Position numbers and translations under genes: made by a program. A model generated the notes under the pieces. That model was not told the DNA's origin. It searched no databases and saw only the letters and a program-made list of their open reading frames with translations. This document shows positions 24,207 through 36,085 of a stretch of DNA of 64,000 bases, piece by piece (position 1 is the stretch's first letter; each line of letters starts with the position of its first letter). Source of the DNA: Allolobophora icterica (taxonomy: Eukaryota; Annelida; Clitellata; Crassiclitellata; Lumbricidae); contig OY744612.1 of NCBI GenBank assembly GCA_963556255.1, forward strand, positions 23,405,192 to 23,469,191. The letters are read 5' to 3'.

Positions 24207-24895
24207 AACGACCTCGGACAAGTTGGTCGCTAGCGCTTGAGTCGGGCCTCACTTTCATTTATGGACTTTGCGAGCGTAGTAGATGTAGTGATAGATGAAG
24301 AAAGTAGTTCAACGAGCCATGCGCTCACCTTGTCAGTAGAGACAGCTGATAACAGCTAGTGTGTCAATCCATTGTAAAGCTATCGTTAAAATTATTTGGG
24401 TCCTTCACTCTATTGTTAACTCAAAGACTGATGCTATAGGGCCTATTGTGGCTATTGTGTTATCGTGTTCCTGCAGTTATTCTATTGTCATTGTACAATT
24501 TGACTTTTGTGGTTGAATAAATAACAATTTCAACCAGTAGGCTTACTGTCTTCGAGTCTCGCCTGAAACCGTACCTCGTATATGGAGATCGCAGAAGTTC
24601 ACCGTTTAAATATCAATTTTAAACCGAGGTAGCCTAGCTCTCAAAAATAATTCATTCTCTCGTTTTGAATCGTTTACGTGAAAATGGATTATTGATTTTC
24701 TTCGTACTCTTAAACAGCGATTTGTATAAAATATAAACTTTACTGCCTTAAAATTAGGACTTTGCTGCAAAGCAGACAATATTGTACCGTATATAAATGG
24801 AAATTATGTGATCGCTGGATATGGATAAGTATCCTCACATTTCTGTGTGCTCTTACGCGCGTTAAAGTGTTTGTAATAATAATTATGATAATGAC
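24207..24895. other. No gene seen
   Basis: AT-rich sequence with no recognisable domain or RNA gene. Confidence 0.4.
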
Positions 24896-24970
24896 GACGA
24901 CGACGACGATGATGATGATGATGATGACGACGACGACGACGATGATGATGATGACAACGATAATGATGTT
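24896..24970. repeat. (GAC)n/(GAT)n triplet repeat
   Basis: Alternating blocks of GAC and GAT triplets. Confidence 0.9.
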
Positions 24971-25159
24971 GATGGCGAAAAGGAGTCAGAGAAAGAAAAA
25001 GAAGCTCGTGTTGCAGTTTGCATGGAAGCAAGTTCCAGAATTAAGGGCTGGCCACGGAAAAGCTTCCATGTTACATTGTGATACTACACGGCAGAGGAAA
25101 CAACCAGATCACACTGTGTTCACGCATAAGCATATGAATATTCATTGGTATACACTAAT

Positions 25160-25345
25160 TATATCCCACTCTAGCCGCTGCGTACGGACCTTGGGCAAGT
25201 CCTTCACTCGCAATTGCTCGTGGCGCTTCGGCGTGAAAATTCCGGCACAGAATCAAATGCTGTAGTCGGGAGCGCCTCTGAGTAGTAGTTGACTTCGAGA
25301 GGCGCTATAGAAATATCCGGAATGAATGAATGAATGAATGAATAA
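25160..25345 (+). mobile_element. SINE 3' half sharing the CR1-like LINE tail
   Basis: The SINE body word GGGCAAGTCCTTCACTCGC with AATTGCTCG (25190-25222) leads into GGGAGCGCCTCTGAGTAG...CGAGAGGCGCTATAGAAAT (25268-25316) and a (GAAT)n tail. The last block matches the 3' end of the LINE at 16600-17440. Confidence 0.7.
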
Positions 25346-25639
25346 ATATATGACATGTAATTTTCAATTTGTTTTATCTGAATTGGTGACTAATTATTTG
25401 TTTATATCGGCAGGTGTAGGCCCTACGCTTACAGTCAGAAGTACACGGGCTATAGTTTCATTCTCATCACATTACACCATATTAACTAAACAAGTTGTGT
25501 GGTAAAGCACACCGGTAGGACGAAGTTGCTTAATATGCGTATTAGCCGAAGAGAAAATAATGTAAGGCAAGATAAGATAAAGTAAGGTAATTTTTAAAGT
25601 AGGGTATGTAATGGTACACCAGAAATGAGTTGGCTGGGA

Positions 25640-25987
25640 AAGATCGTATGGATTTCAAGACTACAGAAAATAAGAAACGATGACATTAGATAATCATTAG
25701 GTGTCCAAAGAACTCTGCTACACAAATTCGTTCAACGAAGACTCCAATGGTTTCGACATATACAGAGAATGGCATTCGACCGAATCCCACACAATGCACT
25801 GCATGTGAGATTTAAAGGAAAAAGAAGAAACAAAGGCAGACCAAGACTACGTTGGATAGAAAATATAAATGAGGACATAACATCACCTGGACTAACACTA
25901 AGAGGCAATGGATTTGACAAATAACCGAGGACAATGGAGATAATTTATTCGTACCCATCGGCGCCTAATGGCTGGAGTCAGGAACTT

Positions 25988-26029
<42 letters not shown>

Positions 26030-26090
26030 GTGATGACGATGATGGTGGTGGTGGTGGTGGTGGTGGTGGTGATGGTGATGATGGAATGGT
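25640..26090 (+). pseudogene. LINE open-frame end with (GAT)n tail
   Basis: Translation of 25640-25990 gives SLGVQRTLLHKFVQRRLQWF, RHIQRMAFDRIPHNALHVRF and GRPRLRWIENI. This is the C-terminal signature of a LINE polymerase (form: L.WF.H..RM...R.P, then GRPR..W). The 3' end runs into TGATGATGATG at 25988. No TSD was identified. Confidence 0.75.
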
Positions 26091-26305
26091 AAGGTAGGGT
26101 AAGATAAGGTAAAATAAGGTAAGGTCCCGTAAGGTACAGTAAAGTAAAGTTAGGTAAGGCAAGGAAGGGTAACGTACGGAATGTATAAGGATAAGGTAAG
26201 CTATGACAATGCAAAGTAAGGGAAGCGAGGATAAGGTAGGATGACGCGGTGCCAATGTATTGTAGCGTATAGTAAATTAAGGAAGGCAAATTAGTGTAAA
26301 CTAAA
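26090..26305 (+). repeat. GGTAA-rich degenerate tract
   Basis: Same composition as 2930-3260, directly following the (GAT)n/(GGT)n array. Confidence 0.65.
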
Positions 26306-26329
26306 GGTAAACAATTGATCATTAGAGGT

Positions 26330-27645
26330 GTGACCCTGGTTGTAGATGGATCTTTCGGCTGCAGCGCAGACATGACAACAGCAATCCAACAACCGAACAA
26401 CCGATCCTTCCGGTCATGCAACTTGACAACATGACATCAGATGCGCAAGAACCGGAATTCGTACCCCGAAAACAGATGTGAATGGCAAACGCATAACCAA
26501 TCTGCCACCCTTCACTCACGGGCAAGGAAAGATCTTTCTTACACACCGTTACGCGCTTGACTCATGCGAACGTTAACTCAGTCAAATGAATCTATCTTGA
26601 CTCATGCGAACGTTAACTGAGTCAAATGAATCTATCTTGACTCATGCGAACGTTAACTTAGCCAAATAAATCTATCTTGACTCATGCGAACGTTAACTTA
26701 GCCAAATGAATATATCTTGACTCATGCGAACGTTAACTTAGCCAAATGAATATATCTTGACTCATGCGAACGTTACCTTAGCCAAATGAATCTATCTTGA
26801 CTCATTCGAACGTTAACTGAGCCAAATGAATCTAACTTGACTCATGCGAACGTTAACTCAGCCAACTGAATATATCTTGACTCACGCGAACGTTAACTTA
26901 GCCAAATGAATCTATCTTGACTCATGCGAACGTTAACTCAGCTAAATGAATCTATATTGACTCATGCGAACGTTAACTTAGCCAAATGAATCTATCTTGA
27001 CTCATGCGAACGTTAACTCAGCTAAATGAATCTATCTTGACTCATGCGAACGTTAACTCAGCTAAATGAATCTATCTTGACTCATGCGAACGCTATCTAG
27101 TCCAAATGAATCTATTTTGACTCACGCGAACGTTAACTCAGCCAAATGAATCTATCTTGACTCATGCGAACGTTAACTTAGCCAAATGAATATATCTTGA
27201 CTCATGCGAACGTTAACTCAGCTAAATGAATCTATCTTGACTCATGCGAACGTTAACTCAGCCAAATGAATCTATCTTGACTCATGCGAACGTTAACTTA
27301 GCCAAATGAATATATCTTGACTCATGCGAACGTTAACTCAGCTAAATGAATCTATCTTGACTCATGCGAACGTTAACTCAGCCAAATGAATCTAACTTGA
27401 CTCAAGCGAACGATAACTCAGCCAAGTGAATCTATCTTGTGACCCTGGTCGTAGATGGATATTTCGGCTGAAGCGTAGACATAACAACAGCAATCCAACA
27501 ATCGAACAGCCTTTACCTTCCGGTCATGCAACTTGACAACATGACGTCTATCTTGACTCATGCGAACGTTAACTCAGCCAAATGAATCTATATTGACTCA
27601 TGCGAACGTTAACTCAGCCAAATGAATATTTCTTCCCCCGGTTGA
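26330..27645 (+). repeat. 40-bp satellite with TGACTCA in nearly every unit
   Basis: From 26555 to about 27438 there are about 22 head-to-tail 40-bp units: TTGACTCATGCGAACGTTAA then CTCAGCCAAATGAATCTATC. The array is interrupted at 27438-27545 by a 110-bp segment (TGACCCTGGTCGTAGATGG...). That segment also precedes the array at 26332-26440. Two or three more units follow to 27630. Unit variants differ by one to three bases. Confidence 0.97.
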
Positions 27646-27649
27646 CTCA

Positions 27650-29000
27650 GGACCCGATTATTCCTTACCTTGATTTGAAGAACAGTTAAGCCTACTGGAT
27701 TCGATAAGGCAATCGTCTTTAGCAAACTGCCATTGATCTACTCTGCATACACTGTAGGGTAATCCGATACCTACTAACTAGATTCATTGCGGTAGTTCAG
27801 GTAGTGATAAAAACGATAAGGTGCACTTGACACGGAATTATCTTTGGCGTTGTTACCTTTGGGCGGATCGAACAATGGTTGGACATTCGTCACAAGGTGA
27901 TAGTTCAGTTTAGTCATATCAATAGAATGACGTCTTACCGAGGTCACGGGCCGGTGTGGCAGGTACGGTGTACCCTAGGCAAAACGAACATCATACGCAT
28001 GTATAACGTACTCTAGAGTACGTTCATCCGCATTATGAGGTCATTGAAGTACTGACGTTGAAAGGAGCATCCTCATGGTTTGCCAGGATGCTATAGTACG
28101 CGATTGCTGGCGGTAGCATGTACTCTAGACTCTGTAGTACAAATTACCCACAGGCCCCACACCCAGGAATAACGTACTCTAGTCCAGGGCATTTTTTAAC
28201 TGTATAACTAGTGGGACAAATGTCCCAGTATAGTCTTAGGATTTGTCCCAGTAGTCAGGCTGACTTGTCCCAGGCAATGTATGTTTAAACTATAACTAGT
28301 GGGACAAACGTTGCAGGAGTTTTAGGATTTGTGCCAGTAGTAAATTTAGTAAAATGCATTGTCGCTTCCGAAGAAGAAATTCCCCAAAAACTGGTCATCA
28401 ACTTTTGTTTGGTGAGATGAACTCCTGAAAAAAGTCATCAACCCCAGACGCCCGACTTTGTCCCAGTAGTGTAAATCTCTTAAAATATGCAATGCTCTAG
28501 TCAGACAACATACAAACTATGAAACTAATTATCACTAAGCAATGAAGTAGATTTCTTAGTGTCAACGTGCAAACTATGCAACTAATGAAGCAGATTTCGA
28601 ACACAAGAAATGAATTGAGATAAGAAGACAATGAAAGCTTCTAGAACCTAGCTAAGTAGACACCTAATAACCTGATAACGGCAGATGATAAGGACAGACC
28701 AATTTGCGTGCCAGTGACTGCATGCCCTAATTAACCATAATTAACCACAGGCGCATACAAAATGAATTTAGATAAGAAGATATGGAACAATTTCTAAATT
28801 GTAGGCTCTTAACGAGAAGTAATTATATAATACCACGGTGTGCAGTATTTAAGCATCCAACAAGAGAAACAGACATTCAAAAGTGAACTTGTCGTCTGAC
28901 AGAATGTCTGATTTGTTGGAATACGGCGCTTCTAAACGAGGTAAGGTAGTTTGTATGTTGTCTGTTATGTTTTCGGCGTAAATAAATCTCTTCAAAAGGT
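27650..29000. other. No gene; palindromes and short repeats
   Basis: Contains a 20-bp perfect palindrome (28005-28024) with further GTACTCTAG words at 28112 and 28155. Two degenerate copies of TAACTAGTGGGACAAA with GGATTTGT.CCAGTAGT lie at about 28200-28340. No recognisable gene. Confidence 0.5.
28005..28024. repeat. Perfect 20-bp palindrome
   Basis: AACGTACTCTAGAGTACGTT is self-complementary over all 20 bases. Confidence 0.9.
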
Positions 29001-29009
29001 CTCATTTTA

Positions 29010-29170
29010 CATTTGGAGGTGAAACCCCCTAGAGGTGAAAGCACCTAGAGGTGAAAGCCTCTAGAGGTGAAAGCCCCTAGAGGTGAATCGTCCGGAGGTG
29101 AAACGTCCGGAGGTGAAACGTCCGGAGGTGAATACCCCTAGAGGTGAATCGTCCGGAGGTGAAAGCCCCC
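29010..29170. repeat. Minisatellite, 15-bp unit (GAGGTGAAAGCCCCTA)
   Basis: About ten 14-16-bp copies in two subtypes: TAGAGGTGAAAGCCCC and CCGGAGGTGAAACGT. Confidence 0.9.
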
Positions 29171-29576
29171 TGAACCGTAGTAGGCCCTGGTGATTGGCAC
29201 TCACGAGTTTGCATGTACAACTGAGTTCTGATGGAACCAGGTGGTTCGATCCACCCCACAACTGGCAAAAGTACAGTAATCCATCTACCGGAGAATATGG
29301 TGAGGACGAATGGTGAAACAACAACAGAAAGTACTACCAATAACACTCCCGAAAACAATGGCTGTTGTCTGATAGTAGATTGTATGGCAGTTGTGCAGGC
29401 ATTAATGGCTTCAAGAACTGCCAAGATTTTGACAGGTTATATGTTAATGTGATCAATTCTAAAGCTCGCGGTTATCTCCAAGTGAGGGTTGTATTTGATA
29501 ACTACACTAAAGAAAATTCACTTCAGGAAGGTACAAGAAAACAATGCACAGGCAAGTCAAAGGTAATCCGCTGTTA

Positions 29577-30352
29577 TACACTGTGTCCCAAGAAAAAGTG
29601 TCATAACTCGGTCAAAACTTTAAATATTTGCCTGAAATTTTAAAAGCAACAACAGTAGCCATATTACCAAGAAATCTTAACGCCGTTTGGAAATGTTAGT
29701 GAGTTTGTCAAGTTTATGAAGTTTGAGATGCAGTACTGAAAAGGGGAAATTTCCATCATACAAGAGCCATAAGGAAGTGAAGTTCAGCTACAGCTGGTAT
29801 TCAAAATGTCCTCCTTATTCACGGACACACGACCGTAGACGTGGACGCCACTGTTTGATGGCCCGGTCGATGATCACGTGGTTAAACAGCTGCCACTCTT
29901 CAATCAGGTGATCAACGTCACGAATGCGGGAACGATAAACGCACTCCTCCAGTACACTCCAGATTTGATAGTCAACTGGATCGAGGTCTGGACTGTTGGG
30001 CGGCCACAGCTGCGGGGATATGAAGTCGGGTGTCTCCCGGGACAGCAGACCAATGGTCTCACGTGCTCGGTGAACAGGGGCACTGTCTGGTTGAATGTGA
30101 AGTAGCCGCCCGATGAAAAGTAGACCCATAAACGTTTGTCAAATATTTGTATGTTGGAAATTTCCCCTTTTCAGTACTGCAACTCAAACGTTGATAAACT
30201 TGACAAACTCACCGACATTTCCAAACGGCGTTACAATTTGGTGCTAATACGGCTAGCGTTGTTGTTTTTAACATTTCAGGCAAATGCTAAACGTTTTGAC
30301 CGAGTTATGACACTTTTTCTTGGGGTCTACTTTTCATCGGGACACAGTGTAT
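29577..30352 (-). mobile_element. Mariner/Tc1-type element remnant with ~200-bp inverted repeats
   Basis: Both ends read TATACACTGTGTCCC inward, followed by matching AGAAAAAGTGTCATAACTCG. Imperfect homology continues for about 200 bp on each side (29577-29765 and 30150-30352), including GGGGAAATTTCC near both inner ends. Between them is a transposase C-terminal fragment. The ends abut TA. Confidence 0.8.
29815..30129 (-). pseudogene. Mariner-type transposase, C-terminal fragment
   Basis: A 104-codon open frame. It reads HIQPDSAPVHRARET, then LWPPNSPDLDPVDYQIWSVL and a C-terminal AIKQWRPRL. The PPNSPDL.PVDY.IW motif holds the last catalytic acidic residue of the IS630-Tc1-mariner DDE/D domain. 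HIQPDSAPVH is equivalent to the HxDNAxxH segment that carries the second aspartate. The N-terminal DNA-binding part and the first catalytic aspartate are missing, so it is an inactive relic. Confidence 0.8.
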
Positions 30353-30424
30353 AACAGAAGATACAACTGTCATCAGACACAAAGGCACGTTTTTCTTTCT
30401 AGCAATAGCACTGAAGACTCACTC

Positions 30425-30755
30425 CAGGGTGGGAATTGTCAGGGGTTGGGAGGTTCAACCCTCCTAGTCTTTCTTGGCACCCTCTTCATTGCACACCCCA
30501 TGGGGTCGTGTCCAACTACCTCAGTTGCCCTAGTGTGATTTAGCATTATTTGACTCTGAGTCTCTGACAAAGAGAAGAAATTTCCCAGGTGTATCATGTA
30601 TGCATTTTTTTTAAATTTTCTCAACAAAGGAACTGATTTTGATTCGAGTCTGGTTTGCAAAACTGCTGGCGTTGAAATCAGCTGCTTTCAAATTTTTGAC
30701 ATCAGTTTGTAAAATGCTGATAAAATGTTCAACCCTCCCAGTCTTAACTAACTAT
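30425..30755 (+). mobile_element. Truncated hAT-type MITE (family of 34420-34770)
   Basis: Starts CAGGGTGGGAATTGTCAGG and shares most of its sequence with 34420-34770 (for example GTGATTTAGCATTAT and CTGAGTCTCTGACAAAGAG). The right terminal repeat is missing; it ends at TTCAACCCTCCCAGTCTTAA and passes into CATA repeats. Confidence 0.8.
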
Positions 30756-30769
30756 ACATATATACAGAT

Positions 30770-31095
30770 GTGCATACATACATCCAATCATACATGCACA
30801 CGTGCATACAAACATACATGATACATACATACATAAATACATGCATAAATGCATATGTGCATGCTCACATACATTAATTCATGCATACATGCATATACGT
30901 ATAAATACATGCATGTATATGTATACATCCATAAATACATACATACATGCATATATACAATTTTATCTACATACTTACAATACATACATTGATAATATAT
31001 GAGAAGGATACATACATACATACATATTCATGTACCAATACATTTACGTATTTAAATACACAAATACACACATACAATCATAAATACATACATGC
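30770..31095. repeat. Degenerate (CATA)n tract
   Basis: ACATACATGCATA-type tetranucleotides with interruptions. Confidence 0.85.
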
Positions 31096-31271
31096 ATGTA
31101 TACATGTATAGAAAAGACGCATGCCTGTATGCGTACCGTATACTTCGGAATTCATAGAAAAATTTCTTCTATGCGCGAGTTGAAAACTGGAGCAGATCTG
31201 CCTCCATACAAACCTACATCCTCCACTCTGTACTGGCAATGTAGGCCTGCTCAATCCATACATTATCGATG

Positions 31272-31275
<4 letters not shown>

Positions 31276-31303
<28 letters not shown>
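31276..31303. repeat. (AT)n microsatellite
   Basis: About 13 AT units. Confidence 0.9.
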
Positions 31304-31307
<4 letters not shown>

Positions 31308-31380
31308 TCTTTGAGATTTTTAAGTTGTGCTGAAATCGCATAAAAACTTCCGCTTAATATTTTGATATTTCACATTCGAT

Positions 31381-31545
31381 TCTCAGAAGAGCATACTGTC
31401 AATCGAGTGTTTGAGGTTCAAATCCCAGGTTTCTTTTGTTTTTCGGCTATAAAATGATTAAACTGAACACACATTGTCGATTCCGAGACGATCAGACGGC
31501 ATGATATACCGAGGCTAAGAAAATGAAGTCGGTATGTATAACTGC
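31381..31545 (+). mobile_element. tRNA-derived SINE, damaged head
   Basis: B-box-like GAGGTTCAAATCCCAGG at 31421 and tail CCGAGGCTAAGAAAATGAAG near 31509, the family of 39342-39526. The A-box side is degraded. Confidence 0.6.
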
Positions 31546-31559
31546 CTCTCCGGGTAAGC

Positions 31560-32340
31560 TCAATGAAATGCTCTTCTTCCTCAATATAAATACAACCGAA
31601 TAAAAACATTTACCTATTTCCATTAACGCACGATGTGACGGTCAAAATTCTGTTGATTCCTGCTGATGCTGGTCGCTTTCTCAGCAGTCAGTAAATGTCC
31701 GAAGCTGCAATTACTGACCAAAACTTACCCTACACGGTGACTCCTGCAGCTGCTGCTCAAGACTGCAGTCATTCCCGATTGCTCATATCCTTCGAGCTTG
31801 TATACGAGACACGAGAACGCATGAGTCGCCACGTTCGAATTAATACTGATAAACTTTCCAATAATCACTTATCTGATAAGCTTATATCACTCCACCACTC
31901 TAAATGTCTATCGCAGTACACACCCTGCGAGGATTACACATGCGATATATATATATTATATAGATACAATTTATATGCAGTATGTATGTATATATGCCAT
32001 ATATGTGTCTGTTGTGTCACTTGTAAGAATATATATATATATATATGTATATATATATCTCGGTCTTAATTGGCTGTCTGTATGTTTGTCTGTCTGTGTA
32101 TTTAGTATACATACATACATATCTGGGTCTTAATTGTCTGTCTGTCTGTCTGTATGTCTGTCGGTCTGTGTTTTTAGTACATAATATGCATATAAGGGGC
32201 TCGCAAAGCCATCATCTGCGGTGATTGCAAACGAGCGGCGTAGCCACTTGGTTTCTCTGTTGTCGTTCTTATCGTTCTTGACACGTTCTTCTGAGCCGTG
32301 ATTTATTAGCAGTAGCGCCATCGACGCTAATATATTAGCT
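31560..32340. other. No gene; short (AT)n and (TGTC)n tracts
   Basis: AT dinucleotides at 31950-31965 and 32027-32060 and TGTC/TGTA tetranucleotides at 32070-32170, otherwise unremarkable. Confidence 0.5.
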
Positions 32341-32559
32341 CTTGATGCAGTTGGCTAACAAGAGTCGACGGTGTTTGCCAGAGAACAGAGGCATTACAGG
32401 AGACAGAGAGAAGGACAGCCAGACAGCCAAACGAGGAGCAAACGGACAGACAAACGGACAGTCAGACATATATAAAAAGCAGGCAGGCAGACAGACAGAC
32501 AAAAAGCAAACAGACAGAAAGAACGACAAAGAGGAAGGCGAAAAAGTTGAGAGAGAGAT

Positions 32560-32940
<381 letters not shown>

Positions 32941-33362
32941 CACAGACAAGCATTAAGAATCGTTGCTGTAGCGTACTCTTTGTCGACAGATTTTCAAATA
33001 ACACTGAAGGCGCCATGTCCCCAAACAGCTGACATTTTAGGGTACGCCATTTTGTAGCCACCATACTTGTGAGCACGAAAATTTGAAGAGAGAAAGTTAA
33101 GGAAGAAATAGGACATTGCAATGACTGGTCCTCAGCTAAACGCCTATGTAGAAACGGTGAAAGTGGCGATGACCCTAATGAACGCTTTTCTCATTGCTAC
33201 CCACAGCTCGAAAAGAAATTGCTAGTATTCGAGCCCCGGATGCAAAGAATACATCTCTTCCCCATTAGTGCACATGGCGTTCCAAATCTTTGACATTACT
33301 TCTAAACATCTTCTCCTGATTCATCAACTACTCATGATCTTTATTTCCGATCCAATTCCTAG

Positions 33363-33508
33363 CAGTGGCGGCGCCACGATTTGAAAAGTGGTACGGCAAA
33401 TTAGAGGGTCTGGGTAAAAGTGCATGGTAAAATTATGTTTTTTTCCGTAAAACCTTAAAAAGTGGTACGGCAAAAGTCGTACAACAAACATAGGCGGCGC
33501 CGCCACTG
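33363..33508. mobile_element. hAT-type MITE with intact 8-bp TSD
   Basis: The element is 146 bp. It begins CAGTGGCGGCGCCACGA and ends GGCGGCGCCGCCACTG. It is flanked on both sides by ATTCCTAG (33355-33362 and 33509-33516). Internal GTGGTACGGCAAA is duplicated. Confidence 0.92.
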
Positions 33509-33549
33509 ATTCCTAGCATCGTCTGTCTACCTGCCCGGATCTGGACTTG

Positions 33550-33790
33550 AAACTGAATCCGACTATACCATGACATCATTCTGTCAACACTGTCGACGGG
33601 AACCCGTTGGTTGGTTATACGTGTGATCGTGGACCCGCTATTGGTGACTCTTCGTCGAGTTGAGAGTGCACTGATTTGCTAACGGATGTAATAGTGTAGT
33701 TGCAATTGACATCTAAGATCATATAGGCTAGCGCAGAGAAAGCGCTTTTGTCAGGTGCCATATTTATAAATTGTCCTTGTACTGTTGTAC
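33550..33790 (+). mobile_element. CR1-like LINE/SINE 3' end
   Basis: Similar by eye to 3270-3510, ending GCGCAGAGAAAGCGCTTTTG...ATATTTATAAATTG. No coding part. Confidence 0.45.
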
Positions 33791-34411
33791 ATTGTAACGC
33801 GTCTTCTAGGTGTTGAATCTTACTCCCGCTACTTTTAATTCAGCATTATCCAAGAGGTTGTAGCCTATAGTTAAGCAATGAATGTCAAGCTGTCTTTCAG
33901 TTTAGTTATTTAATATATTTAAGAATAAAATAGTCATCGAACAATTATGCGATCAATGTCTTAAATATCAGCTGTTGACTGACAAATTCACTAGATGACA
34001 CTACTACTTAACCAGCATCTTTCACTCAACTAGTTATGATATCATGCTTAAGCTAAACTCCCAACTCTTGATTCTTGCCGTGACACGAACTCGGAAATGT
34101 TCTCAGGAAGAATGTTTCTCCGTGGTCCTTGTTTCTTGTGGATCTTTGGCGTTCCACAATCGAATCTCTCCAATGCTCTCGGATAAGAATTCGATAAAGT
34201 TCACTTCTTGTTGAAGTAGGTCTAAAACGTCCAAATCGTGACTCACTGCCTCCGATCGACGATATCTCCGCTCGGTTGCGCGCACTTACTCCTAGGAACT
34301 CGCAAACTGTTCACAGAACTGTCACTGAAGGTTAGATGGACCTCAGACGTCGTCTTCTCATAAGATCGAAGCTATCACGAGTCTTTTCACGACAGTTCGA
34401 AAAGTTCGATA
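33791..34411. other. No gene seen
   Basis: Unique-looking sequence without a recognisable gene or repeat. Confidence 0.4.
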
Positions 34412-34419
34412 CTCCAACA

Positions 34420-34770
34420 CAGGGTGGGAATTGCCGGGGTGTTAGGGGTTCAACCCTCCTAGTTTTTCTTAGGACCCCACAGTTACATGTAAGTCTTCAT
34501 TGCACACCGTACGGGGTCGTTTCCAACCTCTCAGTTGTGCTAATGTGATTTAGCATTATGTGACTCTGAGTCTCTGACAAAGAGAAAAATTTCTATGGTG
34601 TATTATGTATGCATTTTTGAATTTTCTCAACAAAGGAGTGGATTTTTTAACTCTGACTTGCAAAACTGCTAGCGCTGAAATCAGCAGCTTTCAATTTCGT
34701 TGACATGAGTTTGTAAAATACGGATGAAATGTTCAACCCTCCAGTCTTTTTTCTTACAATTCCCACACTG
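34420..34770. mobile_element. hAT-type MITE with intact 8-bp TSD
   Basis: The element is 351 bp. It begins CAGGGTGGGAATTG and ends CAATTCCCACACTG, flanked on both sides by CTCCAACA (34412-34419 and 34771-34778). A subterminal word, GGTTCAACCCTCC, occurs near both ends. A truncated relative is at 30425-30755. Confidence 0.92.
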
Positions 34771-34778
34771 CTCCAACA

Positions 34779-35260
34779 GATTGAGTTACTACCTCGTTCA
34801 CTCACATCTGCGACTCAACGACTGGTCCAAATTCGATACTTACGAATGAGCAGGAGCGGATGTTTGCACTCCTCTCGAACGGTCGTGGAGTCAAAATCCA
34901 AACTGAATGTCCTTTTCAGCGTTATCTCTATAGTGGCGGCAAACGCAGTCAAAGTAGCAGACGACATCTGCGCTGACGGTTAGGATTTGAATTCTCAGTC
35001 ATAGTTCCCTGCTTTACAGTGTATAGTCCAGCACCGCAGACCGTTTCCCCAAAACCTATCTAATAGTTTTACACCTATAATGCTGGTTTTAGATGCTGGT
35101 AATTAATTACTAAGTTTAAGTAAAACACCCATCAATACGACCGTATGCACCCTATTCTTAACACTATTCTGTAATAACACACATTCGACACACATTTAAA
35201 TAGGCCTAAGATACAATTCGTAGTGCAGGGACATCGTCACACACATACATACATACATAC
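34779..35260. other. No gene seen
   Basis: No recognisable domain or RNA gene; a short (CATA)n tract at 35240-35262. Confidence 0.4.
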
Positions 35261-35264
35261 ATAT

Positions 35265-35345
35265 AAAGTAAGTAAGTAAGTGTATTCTTTATTACACCAT
35301 TAGCAAACGCACAATGGGACAGAAGCTAGAAGCATTGATTGTAAA
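35265..35345 (-). mobile_element. Probable LINE 3' tail with (CTTA)n
   Basis: On the minus strand, TGGTGTAATAAAGAATACACT is followed by (TTAC)n: a polyA-signal-like AATAAA and a tandem tail. No coding sequence upstream was recognised. Confidence 0.4.
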
Positions 35346-35437
35346 ACATTGAATAATAATAAATCGAAATAAAAATGATAAAATAAGTAATTAAAAAAGC
35401 AAGTGTTTTCTTATCATTTATGCAGTAATCTATACAC

Positions 35438-35627
35438 ATACATACATACATACATACATACATACATACATACATACATACATACATACATACATACATA
35501 CATACATACATACATACATACATACATACATACATACATACATACATACATACATACATACATACATACATACATACATACATACATACATACATACATA
35601 CATACATCCATACATACATATATACAT
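35438..35627. repeat. (CATA)n microsatellite
   Basis: Almost perfect CATA/ACAT array. The YIHT and MYVC frames are its translations. Confidence 0.97.
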
Positions 35628-35635
35628 ACATAAAT

Positions 35636-36077
35636 TAGGGCTGTACCGAATAGGTGACTATCACTATTCGGCCGAATACGAATAATTGGACCAAATTTGG
35701 CCGAATACGAATACGAATTGTGCACAATATAGGTCTACCGACAACATTCACAACTTCAAATGTAAGGAAAAGTTTCAGTTTAGTAAATTTAATACATAAA
35801 CTAAAAGTAAACAGTTAACTACATGTAATTTTTGCATCCTTCTGGAAGTCTGTGTAGGCCTAAACTAGGAATGGAACTAATTTAACTAAACTTAGAAATT
35901 GTCACTTACTTAACGTTCACTTCACTCGCTACAACAGCCGCATATGCAGAAAAAGATGTCACGTGACCACTATTCGTATTCGTTCCGACCGCTACTATTC
36001 GGTCGAATACCGAATAGCTATTAATCCCACTATTCGGCCCCGAAGCGAATACGAAGCGAATATTCGGTACAACCCTA
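35636..36077. mobile_element. hAT-type MITE with intact 8-bp TSD
   Basis: The element is 442 bp. It begins TAGGGCTGTACCGAATAG and ends CTATTCG-type repeats then GGTACAACCCTA. It is flanked on both sides by ACATAAAT (35628-35635 and 36078-36085). Both halves are rich in ATTCGGCCGAATACG, so it can fold extensively. A second copy with the same TSD lies at 57119-57546. Confidence 0.92.
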
Positions 36078-36085
36078 ACATAAAT

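Noticed and set aside
26555..27645. CRISPR-like array
   Set aside because: Units are directly adjacent with no variable spacers and no cas genes; this is a tandem satellite. The same holds for the 32-bp repeats at 38789 and the minisatellite at 9355.
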